Positions 35,012 through 43,915 of a stretch of 64,000 nt of DNA are shown here, piece by piece; within the stretch, counting starts at the first letter, position 1, and each line of letters begins with the position of its first letter. The notes under the pieces are model-generated. The model was given only the letters and a program-made list of their open reading frames with translations. It ran no database searches and had not been told where the DNA came from. The translations under genes were made by a program, and so were the position numbers. Source of the stretch: Limnochorda pilosa (GTDB lineage: Bacteria > Bacillota > Limnochordia > Limnochordales > Limnochordaceae); NCBI RefSeq assembly GCF_001544015.1, contig NZ_AP014924.1, positions 2,356,001-2,420,000 of the forward strand. Reading direction: 5' to 3'.

Positions 35012-36040
35012 CTACACCCAATCGAATCGTCCCATAAGCTCGCGTTTCCGCCGGAGCCAGTCGCGTTCTGCGAGAAACATCGAGCTCACAACTGGCCATA
35101 GCGGCACACGGCCACTCATCGCCCTGAATACCATCGCAGCCCAGGCTCCCAGGTGGCCCCACCAAAAGCTCACCGTGAAGTACACTCCCCTGCGCCCATG
35201 TTTCGCCACAAGGTAGTGGTGATTGTAAAGGTACGCATACGCGTAACGAGAGACATCTGGGCGCCCCCCAGGAGCGTGATGGTGCACCAGAACCGCATTG
35301 GGTTGATAAAGAAGCAGGTGGTTCCGTGAAAGTGTCGCTGGAAGGTCTAGGTCTTCCCATAGGTGCGTGCGCCCCAACTCTTCGTCGTACTGAAACGATT
35401 CGAGCACGTTCCGGCGGTACGACGCGCATCCCATTAGGAGACGAACTCGAACCGGGACGTCGACGCGCCGATCAAACGGCATCGCTGGAAAACCTGAGGG
35501 GAGGAAATCACCCCTGCCGTTATCGTGGTTTAGGAGAAACACGCGGCGGATCATCCGTAACACGACAGGCCATCTAGCCTGAGCATCGATCACCTTGCCC
35601 CCAACTCCCACGACACCGCGGTTCAGACGGAACGTAGCGTCGATTTCATCGACGTATGCTGGGTCCAACTCAACGTCGTCATCCAAGAAGTGGACGATAT
35701 CGCAGTTAGCATGCTTTGCTCCAAGATTCTTTTGCAGCGAAGCATTACAGCCATCTGACTCAACGACCTTCAATGCAAAGGGATTCTTCGTAGACCCAAG
35801 GGCGCGCTTGATCCCGACCGCGTCGCGACAGGGCACAACTATTACCTCTTCCGGCACGAGGCGCTGCCTTGCTATAGAAGCCATACACTCAAGCAGCGGC
35901 TCCACGCGCCCCACAGTCGGAATGACTATGGAGTGTGTTAGGCGATCACTCTCGCGCGCATTCTCCGTGACAGATCCCGATGTTACCACCGCACGACGCC
36001 CTCTTCCTTGCACATGCCGCACATAGACGAGGCGATTCAC
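35012..36040 (-). CDS. Family 2 glycosyltransferase
   Basis: The 342-residue protein has a GT-A domain: THSIVIPTVGRVEPLLECMA, EEVIVVPCRDAVG, NASLQKNLGAKHANCDIVHF and LDDDVELDPAYVDEID (D-x-D). The acceptor part contains RTHLWEDLDLPATLSRN, the ED motif typical of the catalytic base, then a C-terminal amphipathic segment (FTVSFWWGHLGAWAAMVFRA) that may hold it at the membrane. It belongs to the polysaccharide operon, between the GT4 gene and gmd copy 1. Its base composition is lower in GC than the flanks, as in most of this locus, consistent with transfer. Confidence 0.87.
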   Translation of the reverse strand: MNRLVYVRHVQGRGRRAVVTSGSVTENARESDRLTHSIVIPTVGRVEPLLECMASIARQRLVPEEVIVVPCRDAVGIKRALGSTKNPFALKVVESDGCNASLQKNLGAKHANCDIVHFLDDDVELDPAYVDEIDATFRLNRGVVGVGGKVIDAQARWPVVLRMIRRVFLLNHDNGRGDFLPSGFPAMPFDRRVDVPVRVRLLMGCASYRRNVLESFQYDEELGRTHLWEDLDLPATLSRNHLLLYQPNAVLVHHHAPGGRPDVSRYAYAYLYNHHYLVAKHGRRGVYFTVSFWWGHLGAWAAMVFRAMSGRVPLWPVVSSMFLAERDWLRRKRELMGRFDWV

Positions 36041-36090
36041 ACCAGCTCGTCACTGACCTGCCCCGATGGCCCGACATACGATCACCGTGC

Positions 36091-37251
36091 TCAGCTTTGA
36101 AACGCCCTTGAAACTCGCGCATTGTGGGCCTCCCGAGCCAGAGCCAGGGCCTCCCAGATCTTTGCTGCATACGTGGCAGGCGTATGAGCCTTACCCCATG
36201 CTGTAATTGACTCACGGTCGAGCCCAGCTCTGACTCGCTCAGTCGCATGAGTGAGCGCCCTTCGAAAATCCACCTCGTCATCCGGATCGAACGCCCTGCC
36301 AACATCGGTCGGTGCCAGCTCAATGAGGTCATGGGTTGCGCCTGCTCGCTTGGAAGCCAACACGTACAGACCCGCTGCCAACGCCTCATTTACAACCAGC
36401 CCCCACACTTCGAGCAGCGACGGCATCACGAGAACGTCTGCCTGGGCATAGTGCTCCGCAAGCTCTTCCAAAGTCCTTGAAGAACCCGCGAAGCGAACAT
36501 TCACGTCACCATGTGAAGCCATTGAACGAAGCTCCGCCTCCAATGACCCGTACCCCACCAAAGTCAGGCGTCCGAGAGAGGGCGAAGCATCTGTGAATAT
36601 CCTCAATAGTTCGCGCACGCCTTTTCGTTCGATAAACTGTCCCACGTAAAGAAATCGGGTTTCCTGTACTGCACCTTCGGTTGTGAGCTGGCCTCGCCTC
36701 CGGTGTACTAGGCAAGCAAGCGTCTCCGTGTTAACGGTGTTTGTTCCCGTCACAACGCGAGCCGGGTCAAATCCCAGGCCGATCACCTGTTGGCTCGCCA
36801 GATGACCATAAGTTACAACGGAATCGACCAAGCGCAGCGCCAGTCGTCGAAGCCCGGTCATGACTCTGCCTCTGGAGCGACTACTTAGGCTGTGGCTACC
36901 CCACCAGAGCGTTAACGGAAGGCGTTGGTGCGTTGCATAAAGCATGCCAGTCCAATGATTCGGCGTAACGTAACCGTCAACCAGCACCTGAGTGGGGCCA
37001 ACTTCCTCTAGTGCATGCCAGAGTCCTGGGCTGAGGTAGATTCCCCAGTCCCGTCGACGAACGAAGGTGCTAAGACCTGGCACTATGTGGATATACAAAC
37101 CAGGCCACCCCTGGCTTGACACCTGCTGAATGCGAGTTGGGTCTCGTCCTGTAGGGGCAAAGACATGAAACTCTCCGCACAGGCTGGCTAGCCTCTCATA
37201 CGTTGGAAGACGGTTTGGTGTAAGGGCACCGGTGACAAGGGCCACCTGCAT
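36091..37251 (-). CDS. Family 4 glycosyltransferase
   Basis: The 386-residue GT-B enzyme starts MQVALVTGALTPNRLPTYER. The N-terminal acceptor domain includes VDGYVTPNHWTGMLYATHQR and the donor domain has TRFLYVGQFIERKGVRELLR, LVGYGSLEAELRSMASHGDV, FAGSSRTLEELAEHYAQADV and LVMPSLLEVWGLVVNEALAA, where the E-x7-E motif of GT4 enzymes (EVWGLVVNE) contacts the nucleotide sugar. It precedes the GT2 gene at 36040 by 50 bp. The sugar specificity cannot be read. Confidence 0.9.
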   Translation of the reverse strand: MQVALVTGALTPNRLPTYERLASLCGEFHVFAPTGRDPTRIQQVSSQGWPGLYIHIVPGLSTFVRRRDWGIYLSPGLWHALEEVGPTQVLVDGYVTPNHWTGMLYATHQRLPLTLWWGSHSLSSRSRGRVMTGLRRLALRLVDSVVTYGHLASQQVIGLGFDPARVVTGTNTVNTETLACLVHRRRGQLTTEGAVQETRFLYVGQFIERKGVRELLRIFTDASPSLGRLTLVGYGSLEAELRSMASHGDVNVRFAGSSRTLEELAEHYAQADVLVMPSLLEVWGLVVNEALAAGLYVLASKRAGATHDLIELAPTDVGRAFDPDDEVDFRRALTHATERVRAGLDRESITAWGKAHTPATYAAKIWEALALAREAHNARVSRAFQS

Positions 37252-37349
37252 TTTGAAGGAACGCCACCTTTCGATCTCCCACGGGTATCACGCGAGATTC
37301 TGCGCGGGAACCCTTCTACAAGAAATGCGAAAGTGCCCGAGAAAGTATT

Positions 37350-38480
37350 CTATGAGTAACGTGAACGAAAGGGGCACCTTCTGGGCCGACTATTCGACAA
37401 CATCGCCCCTGATGTCCTTCCCGGGCCCCGCGGATCGAGGAACGCCTCGGCAAACACGGTCTCATGGTTCAGTCCGTCGAACCTGTTGGTGGACCTCTTC
37501 GAGCACGTCGGGCTGTCCCGAAGCCTGGAGCGTCGCCACCACCACCAAAGTGTCTGTGAGCCGCCGACCTTCGGACCACCGAAGTGGTGGAGTACCTGAT
37601 CCTGGAAGCCGTGTTGGGGATAGGCCGCATCATCGAGACCACCGAGCTGAAGCACGACCCGTTCCTGGCCGGCAGGATACGACTGAAGAAGCTGCCCCAC
37701 CCAGCAACCGGGCACCGGGCGCTGGATCGCTTCGTGGCGCAACTGGAGGGCGTCCACCAGGGCACGCCGGCGGTTGGGCGTGGCCATCCCGGACATCGAC
37801 GACACCGTGGAGGCGGCCCACGCTCACCAGGAGGGCGCATGCGCGGGCTACAACCAGCGCTAACGTGGCAGGCCTGCCTGCCGCCCTTCGTCGCCTTCGA
37901 AGGGCAGAGCCGGGCGCTGTTGTAGGCTGCTCTGCGCTCGGGCAAAACCCCAAAGGCCTGGGAGCTTATCCGCCTCTGCCGCCGAGCCATGAAGCAGATC
38001 CCAGAGGGCCGTCGGGCTCGCTTTGTCCAAGGGAACGTTTAGGCACGGACGCGCTACTGGACGAGCTGGAAGCAGACGACATCCGGACGAGAGTCGATGT
38101 AGGCTACGCCCGCAAACTGAGGCTGAACCGGCGCCTCCAGAGCCCGGCCTTCAAGCGTACCCTGGGGACGAGGGCGTGCGAGCCCCGACGAGACCATGAT
38201 CGAGGTCGTTTCGCTTACCTGCCAGGCCCGCACCCGCAAAGGCAGCAAGTGGGTCGTCTTCATCCTGTGCCCAAAGGGCATCCGAGCGCTGCTTTCAGAC
38301 TGCTCGGCTTCTGCCCTCCGAGGCGTCTACCCAGGGTGATACCGGACGATCGTCATCAACGAACACTGGCACGACCACCCCCTGACCTAACGCGGCGGCG
38401 GGCCTGCCGATCAGATTCCACAAGCCTCGGGACATCCTTCAGGGGTTCGTGGCGCGGCGCACCACGCGGTCTTCTTCAAG
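37350..38480 (+). pseudogene. Decayed IS1380-family transposase
   Basis: The plus strand follows the intact IS1380 transposase at 58056 piece by piece but in changing frames: AACGAAAGGGGCACCTTC (37364-), the NLLVDLFEHVGL-like segment, then VVEYLILEAVLGIGRIIETT (37584-), GHRALDRF, and fragments near 37870 and 38040. Several frameshifts, stop codons and deletions make it inactive. No clear terminal repeats are left. It splits the polysaccharide locus between the polymerase and the GT4 gene, on the strand opposite to the operon. Confidence 0.85.
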
Positions 38481-39126
38481 GCTCTCTCAAGCTTGCCCCT
38501 CACAAGCGGCTTTCACCCCCGCCGCATAACCCTCCACCATGCCCCCAACTCTCTCTGGCTGTCTTGCGCCAGGCCATGCTTACCCCGGCCTTCACGAGAC
38601 GCGCTGCGATCTTCAGGTCAAGCACCCTGTTACCGAAGGCGGCATGCTTCTCCAGCACATCGCTCCGCTCGGCTTCCTGCTGCCGCAAGGGCAGACCAGA
38701 CAGCTTCTCTCGTTCACCCGGTGGTACGCAACTACTTTCGTCACGTAGCGAACTTCCGCTACCAAGCCTTTCATCAACCCAGTGCCCGCCTTGACATCTC
38801 CGACGAAGGATAGTGCGACTGAGGAGCCAAACACTCCCCATGCCGCTACGTGCTCCGACGCTAAGGAGTGGTGCCAGCCTTCCCCGCTGGATGTACGACA
38901 GATGGCGCGTAGGCGCTCTGATACGCCCTCAACCACCTCACAATTGCGAGGTGCCAGGCCAGCTGTGCTCTGGTCTACGATCACGACGCCCTCCGCTGCG
39001 TATTACTGAGAAGCAACGAACTCTAGCATGCCCTTGAGTGACGCGGGGCGGTTCTTCGTGGCCACAAACAGGCAGATTCTCGGCCTTGAGCACCTCGTCC
39101 TCACGCGCTAGCCCCTTCTAGCAGGC
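38481..39126. other. Region without a recognisable gene
   Basis: Two overlapping minus-strand frames (38500-38841 and 38613-38984) share residues of uneven composition and suggest an old gene broken by a frameshift (REKLSGLPLRQQEAERSDVL with LDLKIAARLVKAGVSMAW). I cannot assign a family. The plus strand shows nothing coherent. It is probably debris beside the IS1380 remnant. Confidence 0.35.
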
Positions 39127-40446
39127 TCAGAACACATCACTAGCACCGCCGCTTGCGTCTGGTTTCTTGCTCGCGCATCCCAGTCTCCCCAGATAAAACG
39201 GACTCCTCCAGGGCGCCTGCGTGACTCTATACCAAGAGACATTGGCACATGCCAGGGGGATATAGAAACCCCAGATGACCTTGTTGAACACGTCCGACAA
39301 GAATAGTAACGCAACCACCTGACCAATCAAGCCAACCAATAACAGTCTCTGCACATCAGCTCGACCCCTGAGGCGATGTCTCGCCAGGGACGAAAACACG
39401 GTACCCACGGTGAACAGGAAAGGGCCAACGCCAATCAGACCTGAGCCCAGCATCAACTCAACAAGAGTGTTGTGCGCGTAGAGATTAGGAATGTCCCCAA
39501 ATCCTGCGTAGTATTCCGTAGTAGCGTCGGGCCCAATGCCAGTTATGGGGTGCTCTAGGAATTCGCGTACGCCACGACGCTGCAATTCAATCCTGTAGTC
39601 TATGGACTTCAACGCGGTTACTTCAACAGAATTCCGCGGAGGCGAGCTTACTGCGCGTCTGACCAGTGTTCCATATCGTGCGAGTAGTGCCGAAGTGTCG
39701 ATCTTGCCACTTGCGGACCCCGTCAGCGCTATGAGAAGAGTCGCAATGCTTCCTGCTATAAACATCCCTGTTATAGTTCTACGGAGCTTAGGCGCACCTA
39801 AGTATACAAGTATGGTTTCCAGGATCAGTATTATAAGACCCATTCTTGACCCCAAGAGAACAATGCTTACTGCAGAGGCGAACCCTGACGCCCCATGAAG
39901 ATAGCGCAGACTCCTCAACCTGCTTCTGAGGACGCCGATTAAGGACATGACCAAGTAGAAGCCCAGATTAGCTGCGGCGAAATTGGGCTCGCGAAGCAGT
40001 CCGGGCGACATGGAGTAGTGCTTCTCGTACAACCATCCCTGGACATTTGTCACCCCAACCGCGTCAGTGATGATGCTCAATGCAGCTGCCAGAGCGACTC
40101 CTGAAACGATAGCCAGCGTAGCGTGCCAAGATCTGACGCTTCGGATCGCAAGGATCATAATCAGAACCTGTCCCACGGCGAGCGCAACACGTGTAGGAGC
40201 AGCTGTTAGGCCGATGACTTCTCCTGTGAAGACAGCCGCTACAGTATAGCCACAAGCGAACAGGAGAACCCCAAGAATAGGTGAGGTGACTGGCACCCCC
40301 GGGGCGCGCCGGTGCATCAGAGCATGTATCATGACGGCAACAGCCGTGCCGAGCTGCGCAGCACTGTACGCCGACAGCCCCGGAGCTATAGGTATCCAGT
40401 TGATAATCGGGCCGAGCCCTATGACCATGCCGATCCACCAAGACAT
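39127..40446 (-). CDS. O-antigen polymerase/ligase-family membrane protein (Wzy-like)
   Basis: ATG 40446 (MSWWIGMVIGLGPIINWIPI) is preceded by GGGGGAG at eight bases, so I prefer it to the longer frame. The 439-residue protein has about eleven membrane helices and the large periplasmic loop of Wzy/WaaL proteins between FIAGSIATLLIALTG and the last helices. That loop contains the ligase-type motif RRGVREFLEHPITGIGPDAT and LYAHNTLVELMLGSGLIGV, where HN is the conserved His-Asn pair. It would polymerise repeat units on the outer face of the membrane after flipping. It is the only such gene in the locus. Confidence 0.88.
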   Translation of the reverse strand: MSWWIGMVIGLGPIINWIPIAPGLSAYSAAQLGTAVAVMIHALMHRRAPGVPVTSPILGVLLFACGYTVAAVFTGEVIGLTAAPTRVALAVGQVLIMILAIRSVRSWHATLAIVSGVALAAALSIITDAVGVTNVQGWLYEKHYSMSPGLLREPNFAAANLGFYLVMSLIGVLRSRLRSLRYLHGASGFASAVSIVLLGSRMGLIILILETILVYLGAPKLRRTITGMFIAGSIATLLIALTGSASGKIDTSALLARYGTLVRRAVSSPPRNSVEVTALKSIDYRIELQRRGVREFLEHPITGIGPDATTEYYAGFGDIPNLYAHNTLVELMLGSGLIGVGPFLFTVGTVFSSLARHRLRGRADVQRLLLVGLIGQVVALLFLSDVFNKVIWGFYIPLACANVSWYRVTQAPWRSPFYLGRLGCASKKPDASGGASDVF

Positions 40447-40731
40447 GCCTGTGTCTCCCCCTGTGAGACCAACTGAGGGATGCCTCTTGCAATCTGGCCG
40501 CTTGAGGCCGCTTGAGACCGTCCCCATCCTTTCCCATGCATGCGGCTCTCCCACGCTCAGAGTACTATGAGGGACTCCGCGCCCAGAGGGCACCCGCCCG
40601 GCGCTTCCGCCGCCCTTCGGCTTGGTCTGTCGGGACAGTGCGGAATGTGCGTTTCACCAGTGCCGTTGCGTCACTTTGCGAAGCCCTAGGGTAACGCCCA
40701 CCGGCTAGGTTACACGGCTCGTCGCCTCGCA

Positions 40732-40803
40732 CGCTTACTACTGGTGAGCCTTACTCGCTTACTACTGGTGAGCCTTACTCGCTTACTACTGGTGAGCCTT
40801 ACT
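40732..40803. repeat. Three perfect tandem copies of a 24-bp unit
   Basis: The units 40732-40755, 40756-40779 and 40780-40803 are identical and begin CGCTTACTACTGG. On the minus strand each encodes SKAHQ followed by two stop codons, and the third unit forms the C terminus and stop of the glycosyltransferase gene at 40786. The other two lie just downstream as a duplicated gene end. Slipped-strand duplication explains it. Confidence 0.95.
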
Positions 40804-41667
40804 CGTCACACGGATGCGCCCGCGCGCATGCCATGCGTCTCCGCATCCTCCGATAATCGCACCGAGCTCTCTCCGGCCGCGAGAACTCACAGCTGCTCTC
40901 GCGGAGTACTTCAACAGTCTCGCTAGGATTTGTATTACTACCTGTCCGGCTCCTGCCCGTACATGTTTGGCGTACACATAGTTGCGCGCACGTATGGCGG
41001 CCAGCGCTTGTTTCTCAGAACCTAGTCCGCGCTTGATGCGATGGTTCACTATGATCTTCGGATCGTACCTACCCTTGATCCCAGCTTCGAGAAGCCCCAG
41101 AACCAGATCCAACTCCTCACTGGTTGGGAGCAACGTACCGGCTCCCACGCTTTCGTCAAACCGTGCGTTGCTTCGTTCCAATGCGGCCCGCCTCACGAAG
41201 AGCCCCACTGAATGTGCCATTGGATGCCATAGCGTGATCTCTCGAGGACGGTTCGGGAACGCCGGGTTGGCTAGGCCGGGCTCAGTATAGGCCCCCTGCA
41301 CAAAACCGTATGATGGGTGGTCATCGAACCAACGAACTACAGACTCCAGTACCCATTGATCATACCAGCAGTCGTCGTCCGGGAAGCCCACTATGTCACC
41401 CTGTTGCCGTGCCAACCCAACATTTCGCGCGACCGAGAGTCCAGTACGATCACAACGGAGGTACACAATATCGAAGACGCTTGTGTATGTTTCACAAACG
41501 CGCCGCGTCAGACTTGCCTTCAGGTTGTCGCTCTGGTCAACAACGATCACAGAAAACTGGCGGTGGCTCTGGCCCCTAAGCGAGGCAAAGAGCGTTGCAA
41601 GTTGCTCCGAACGGTTTCGCGTCGCAACAATCAGGGACACGTTCTTCCTTCGGCGAAGGTTACGCAT
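40786..41667 (-). CDS. Family 2 glycosyltransferase
   Basis: The 293-residue protein shows a GT-A fold: NVSLIVATRNRSEQLATLFA, FSVIVVDQSDNLKASLTRR, DRTGLSVARNVGLARQQGDI and VGFPDDDCWYDQWVLE (D-x-D). EELDLVLGLLEAG carries the catalytic acidic residues. The C terminus (residues after TSK) is encoded by the tandem repeat. It follows the GT2 gene at 42723 with a gap of about 114 bp and lies upstream of the polymerase gene. Confidence 0.87.
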   Translation of the reverse strand: MRNLRRRKNVSLIVATRNRSEQLATLFASLRGQSHRQFSVIVVDQSDNLKASLTRRVCETYTSVFDIVYLRCDRTGLSVARNVGLARQQGDIVGFPDDDCWYDQWVLESVVRWFDDHPSYGFVQGAYTEPGLANPAFPNRPREITLWHPMAHSVGLFVRRAALERSNARFDESVGAGTLLPTSEELDLVLGLLEAGIKGRYDPKIIVNHRIKRGLGSEKQALAAIRARNYVYAKHVRAGAGQVVIQILARLLKYSARAAVSSRGRRELGAIIGGCGDAWHARGRIRVTSKAHQ

Positions 41668-41781
41668 TCTACTTAACCCCTTCGACCACCGTTCGATAAA
41701 CTGGTTCCATCACCGCGCGTCTCCTCCTGCCAGTGTGAGGATCAGCTTCGAAAACGGTTTCAACGCCCGTGGGACTGACAA

Positions 41782-42723
41782 TCACCGACGGACGTGTGCG
41801 ACAGCAAGCACTGCGCCTGCCACCGCCTTGCTCTTGATGACTGCGCTTCCCAACACCAAGGATCTTCCGTAACCCTGAACTGCCTCCTGGAACTCGCCCG
41901 TGCGGTGAAAGTAACGCGCAAGGCTGAACCACTGACGACCCAGGGCCTGCCTCGCAGCTGCGCGCAGCTTCGGGTCACTGGAAAGGAGCCACTTCGACGA
42001 GATACGCGTGGTGTCAGCGAAGAATCGGTCCACTCGACTATAGTTCGCTTCATGCTCGTGCCTAGTCAGCATCGCGCTCTGACCCGTCTGCCCCCACACG
42101 AGCTGGCTTGCCACGGCTGCGCGTAGAACGAAGTCATAGTCATCTGATCCGCCACGTAAGCTCTCATCGAGCAGACCCACACTCTCGAACACGGCGCGAT
42201 GAACGAGCATCGTACCCCATGGAACGAAATTGCCTTGCCGCAAAAGGCGTTCCGCTAGCTCCATGCCACTTGGGTTGGTCGCGAGCCACCGACTAACCGC
42301 CGGACGAGGCGTGACTCGACCACGCTCAGCTACGAGCATGCTCCCGAAGATCGCAACGCCAGAACGCCCGCGCGTTCGGACGTATTCCATCTGTCGTTCG
42401 AGCTTATCCCTTGCCCACTCGTCATCCTGATCAAGGAACCCAATCCACTCCGTCTCGGCGGCTCGGATCCCGGTGTTCCTGGCTGCAGGTATCCCGCGGT
42501 TTTGCTCATGGCGGATCACGACGACCTCGACGCCATCTGCTTGGTATGACGTCACCAATTGGAGCGGTATCTGCGACCCGTCATCAACGACGACAACCCG
42601 CCTAGGCAGGACCGTCTGTCGCGTTACCGAATCTAGAGCCCTCTGCATAAACTGGTGCCCGTTATAGAACGGGATCACTACCGATACGTCTGCAACAGGC
42701 TTGCCATTAGCCGAGTTCATCAT
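41782..42723 (-). CDS. Family 2 glycosyltransferase
   Basis: The 313-residue product has DVSVVIPFYNGHQFMQRALD, RRVVVVDDGSQIPLQLVTSY, NRGIPAARNTGIRAAETEWI and GFLDQDDEWARDKLERQMEY, the standard GT2 order with the D-x-D-like DQDDEW. GLLDESLRGGSDDYDFVLRA is the acceptor-side ED motif in the form DDYDF. A C-terminal tail with TPR-like spacing (AARQALGRQWFSLARYFHRT) follows. It lies between the GT4 gene upstream and the second GT2 gene. Confidence 0.88.
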   Translation of the reverse strand: MMNSANGKPVADVSVVIPFYNGHQFMQRALDSVTRQTVLPRRVVVVDDGSQIPLQLVTSYQADGVEVVVIRHEQNRGIPAARNTGIRAAETEWIGFLDQDDEWARDKLERQMEYVRTRGRSGVAIFGSMLVAERGRVTPRPAVSRWLATNPSGMELAERLLRQGNFVPWGTMLVHRAVFESVGLLDESLRGGSDDYDFVLRAAVASQLVWGQTGQSAMLTRHEHEANYSRVDRFFADTTRISSKWLLSSDPKLRAAARQALGRQWFSLARYFHRTGEFQEAVQGYGRSLVLGSAVIKSKAVAGAVLAVAHVRR

Positions 42724-42765
42724 CGCTCACTTCCCGGTGGTGCATAGCATGCTCAGTAAGTGGTA

Positions 42766-43887
42766 TTATCGGACACTATCGATCTCCAGCTTCGCCTGCG
42801 ACCGTGCCTGTTGCATCCAGGCTTCCAGCACATCTGTCGCTCTTTCCCATGTGAAGGTCCGAATCCGTCGGTTACCTTCTCGCGCCAGCTTCATACGCAG
42901 ATCGGGATACTCTAGGAGGGTCCGCAATCGCTGCGCCAGCAGATCTGGCCTCCGAGGTGGCGCCAGGAGCGCGGTCTTATCGTGCTCGGCGTAGTCACGG
43001 GAGCCTCCGTTGTCAGTCGAAACGAGTGCGCACCCGCACGACATGGCCTCTGCAGAAGGCAGCCCCCAGCCCTCCGTCCAACTCGGGCACAGGTAGATGG
43101 AGCTACCGTTGTAGATCTCGCCGACGAGTTCATGCTGACCCGGATTCTCCCTGTACTCGATCCACGCCGGTAATCCGCTCGGCCGCTCCGAAACTCCAAA
43201 GAGAACGGCTTGGACGTCCGGATGGTCGCGCTTCACCAGTTCAAGCGCCGTGATCCCGTCTTGAGCACCTTTCCATTCCTGGTGTGCGAACAGCATCGCG
43301 ACTCGATTCGGCCTGGCCTCGATGGGTTTGAATACTTCGTACTTTTGATGGTCAATTCCGTTGGGTATATGACGCATTTCCGCCCTAGGCACCCCAAGCT
43401 CCAGCCCGAGGTCGTACAGCCACCGAGCGATCACGATCTTGCGTAGGGGGTATCGCCAAGTCGTGTCCACCCGGTCCTTGGGACCGCTCCAAGTTTCATA
43501 ATGTTGAACGAGGTAGAACTGAGTTCCCTTACTCTCCGGGTAGTTGACCACGTAGTCGGCCGTCCACCAAGCGGTGGCCACCACGGCGTCGCCGTCAGGA
43601 ATGTGCCTTGCAGTGAGATCTGGCGCGTAGATCATCTTTACCCGGTCATCGATTGTGTGCCACGTCACCTTGGGGCGGACGAAGCGATCTCGAATCGTTC
43701 CGGCGGTTCTGCGGAGCGAGCGGTAGAGTCCCGTCGAGGCCTTCAGTCCTGGGATGACTCGCTGCCTTGTGTGCACGACGAAAACCTGATGCCCACGACC
43801 AATGAGGTGGTTAGCATACTCGTAGACAACCCGGTATCCCCCCACCGGCACGCGAGGGTACCCCGGTAGCACGAAAGTGATACGCAT
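42766..43887 (-). CDS. Family 4 glycosyltransferase (rhamnan/WsaF-like layout)
   Basis: I place the start at MRITFVLPGYPRVPVGGYRV (43887), giving 373 residues. N-terminal features are GGYRVVYEYANHLIGRGHQV and GDAVVATAWWTADYVVNYPE; the donor domain has HIPNGIDHQKYEVFKPIEAR, VAMLFAHQEWKGAQDGITAL and LCPSWTEGWGLPSAEAMSCG, the E-x7-E nucleotide-sugar motif. The 'GGYRVVYEYAN' opening is frequent in enzymes that build rhamnose-type chains, but sugar specificity is uncertain. It follows the flippase gene by 28 bp. Confidence 0.88.
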   Translation of the reverse strand: MRITFVLPGYPRVPVGGYRVVYEYANHLIGRGHQVFVVHTRQRVIPGLKASTGLYRSLRRTAGTIRDRFVRPKVTWHTIDDRVKMIYAPDLTARHIPDGDAVVATAWWTADYVVNYPESKGTQFYLVQHYETWSGPKDRVDTTWRYPLRKIVIARWLYDLGLELGVPRAEMRHIPNGIDHQKYEVFKPIEARPNRVAMLFAHQEWKGAQDGITALELVKRDHPDVQAVLFGVSERPSGLPAWIEYRENPGQHELVGEIYNGSSIYLCPSWTEGWGLPSAEAMSCGCALVSTDNGGSRDYAEHDKTALLAPPRRPDLLAQRLRTLLEYPDLRMKLAREGNRRIRTFTWERATDVLEAWMQQARSQAKLEIDSVR

Positions 43888-43915
43888 GGGAGCCGACCCC
43901 GTCAGAGTTTGCATG

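Noticed and set aside
40732-40803. Possible CRISPR array
   Set aside because: The three 24-bp units follow each other without spacers and no cas genes are present.
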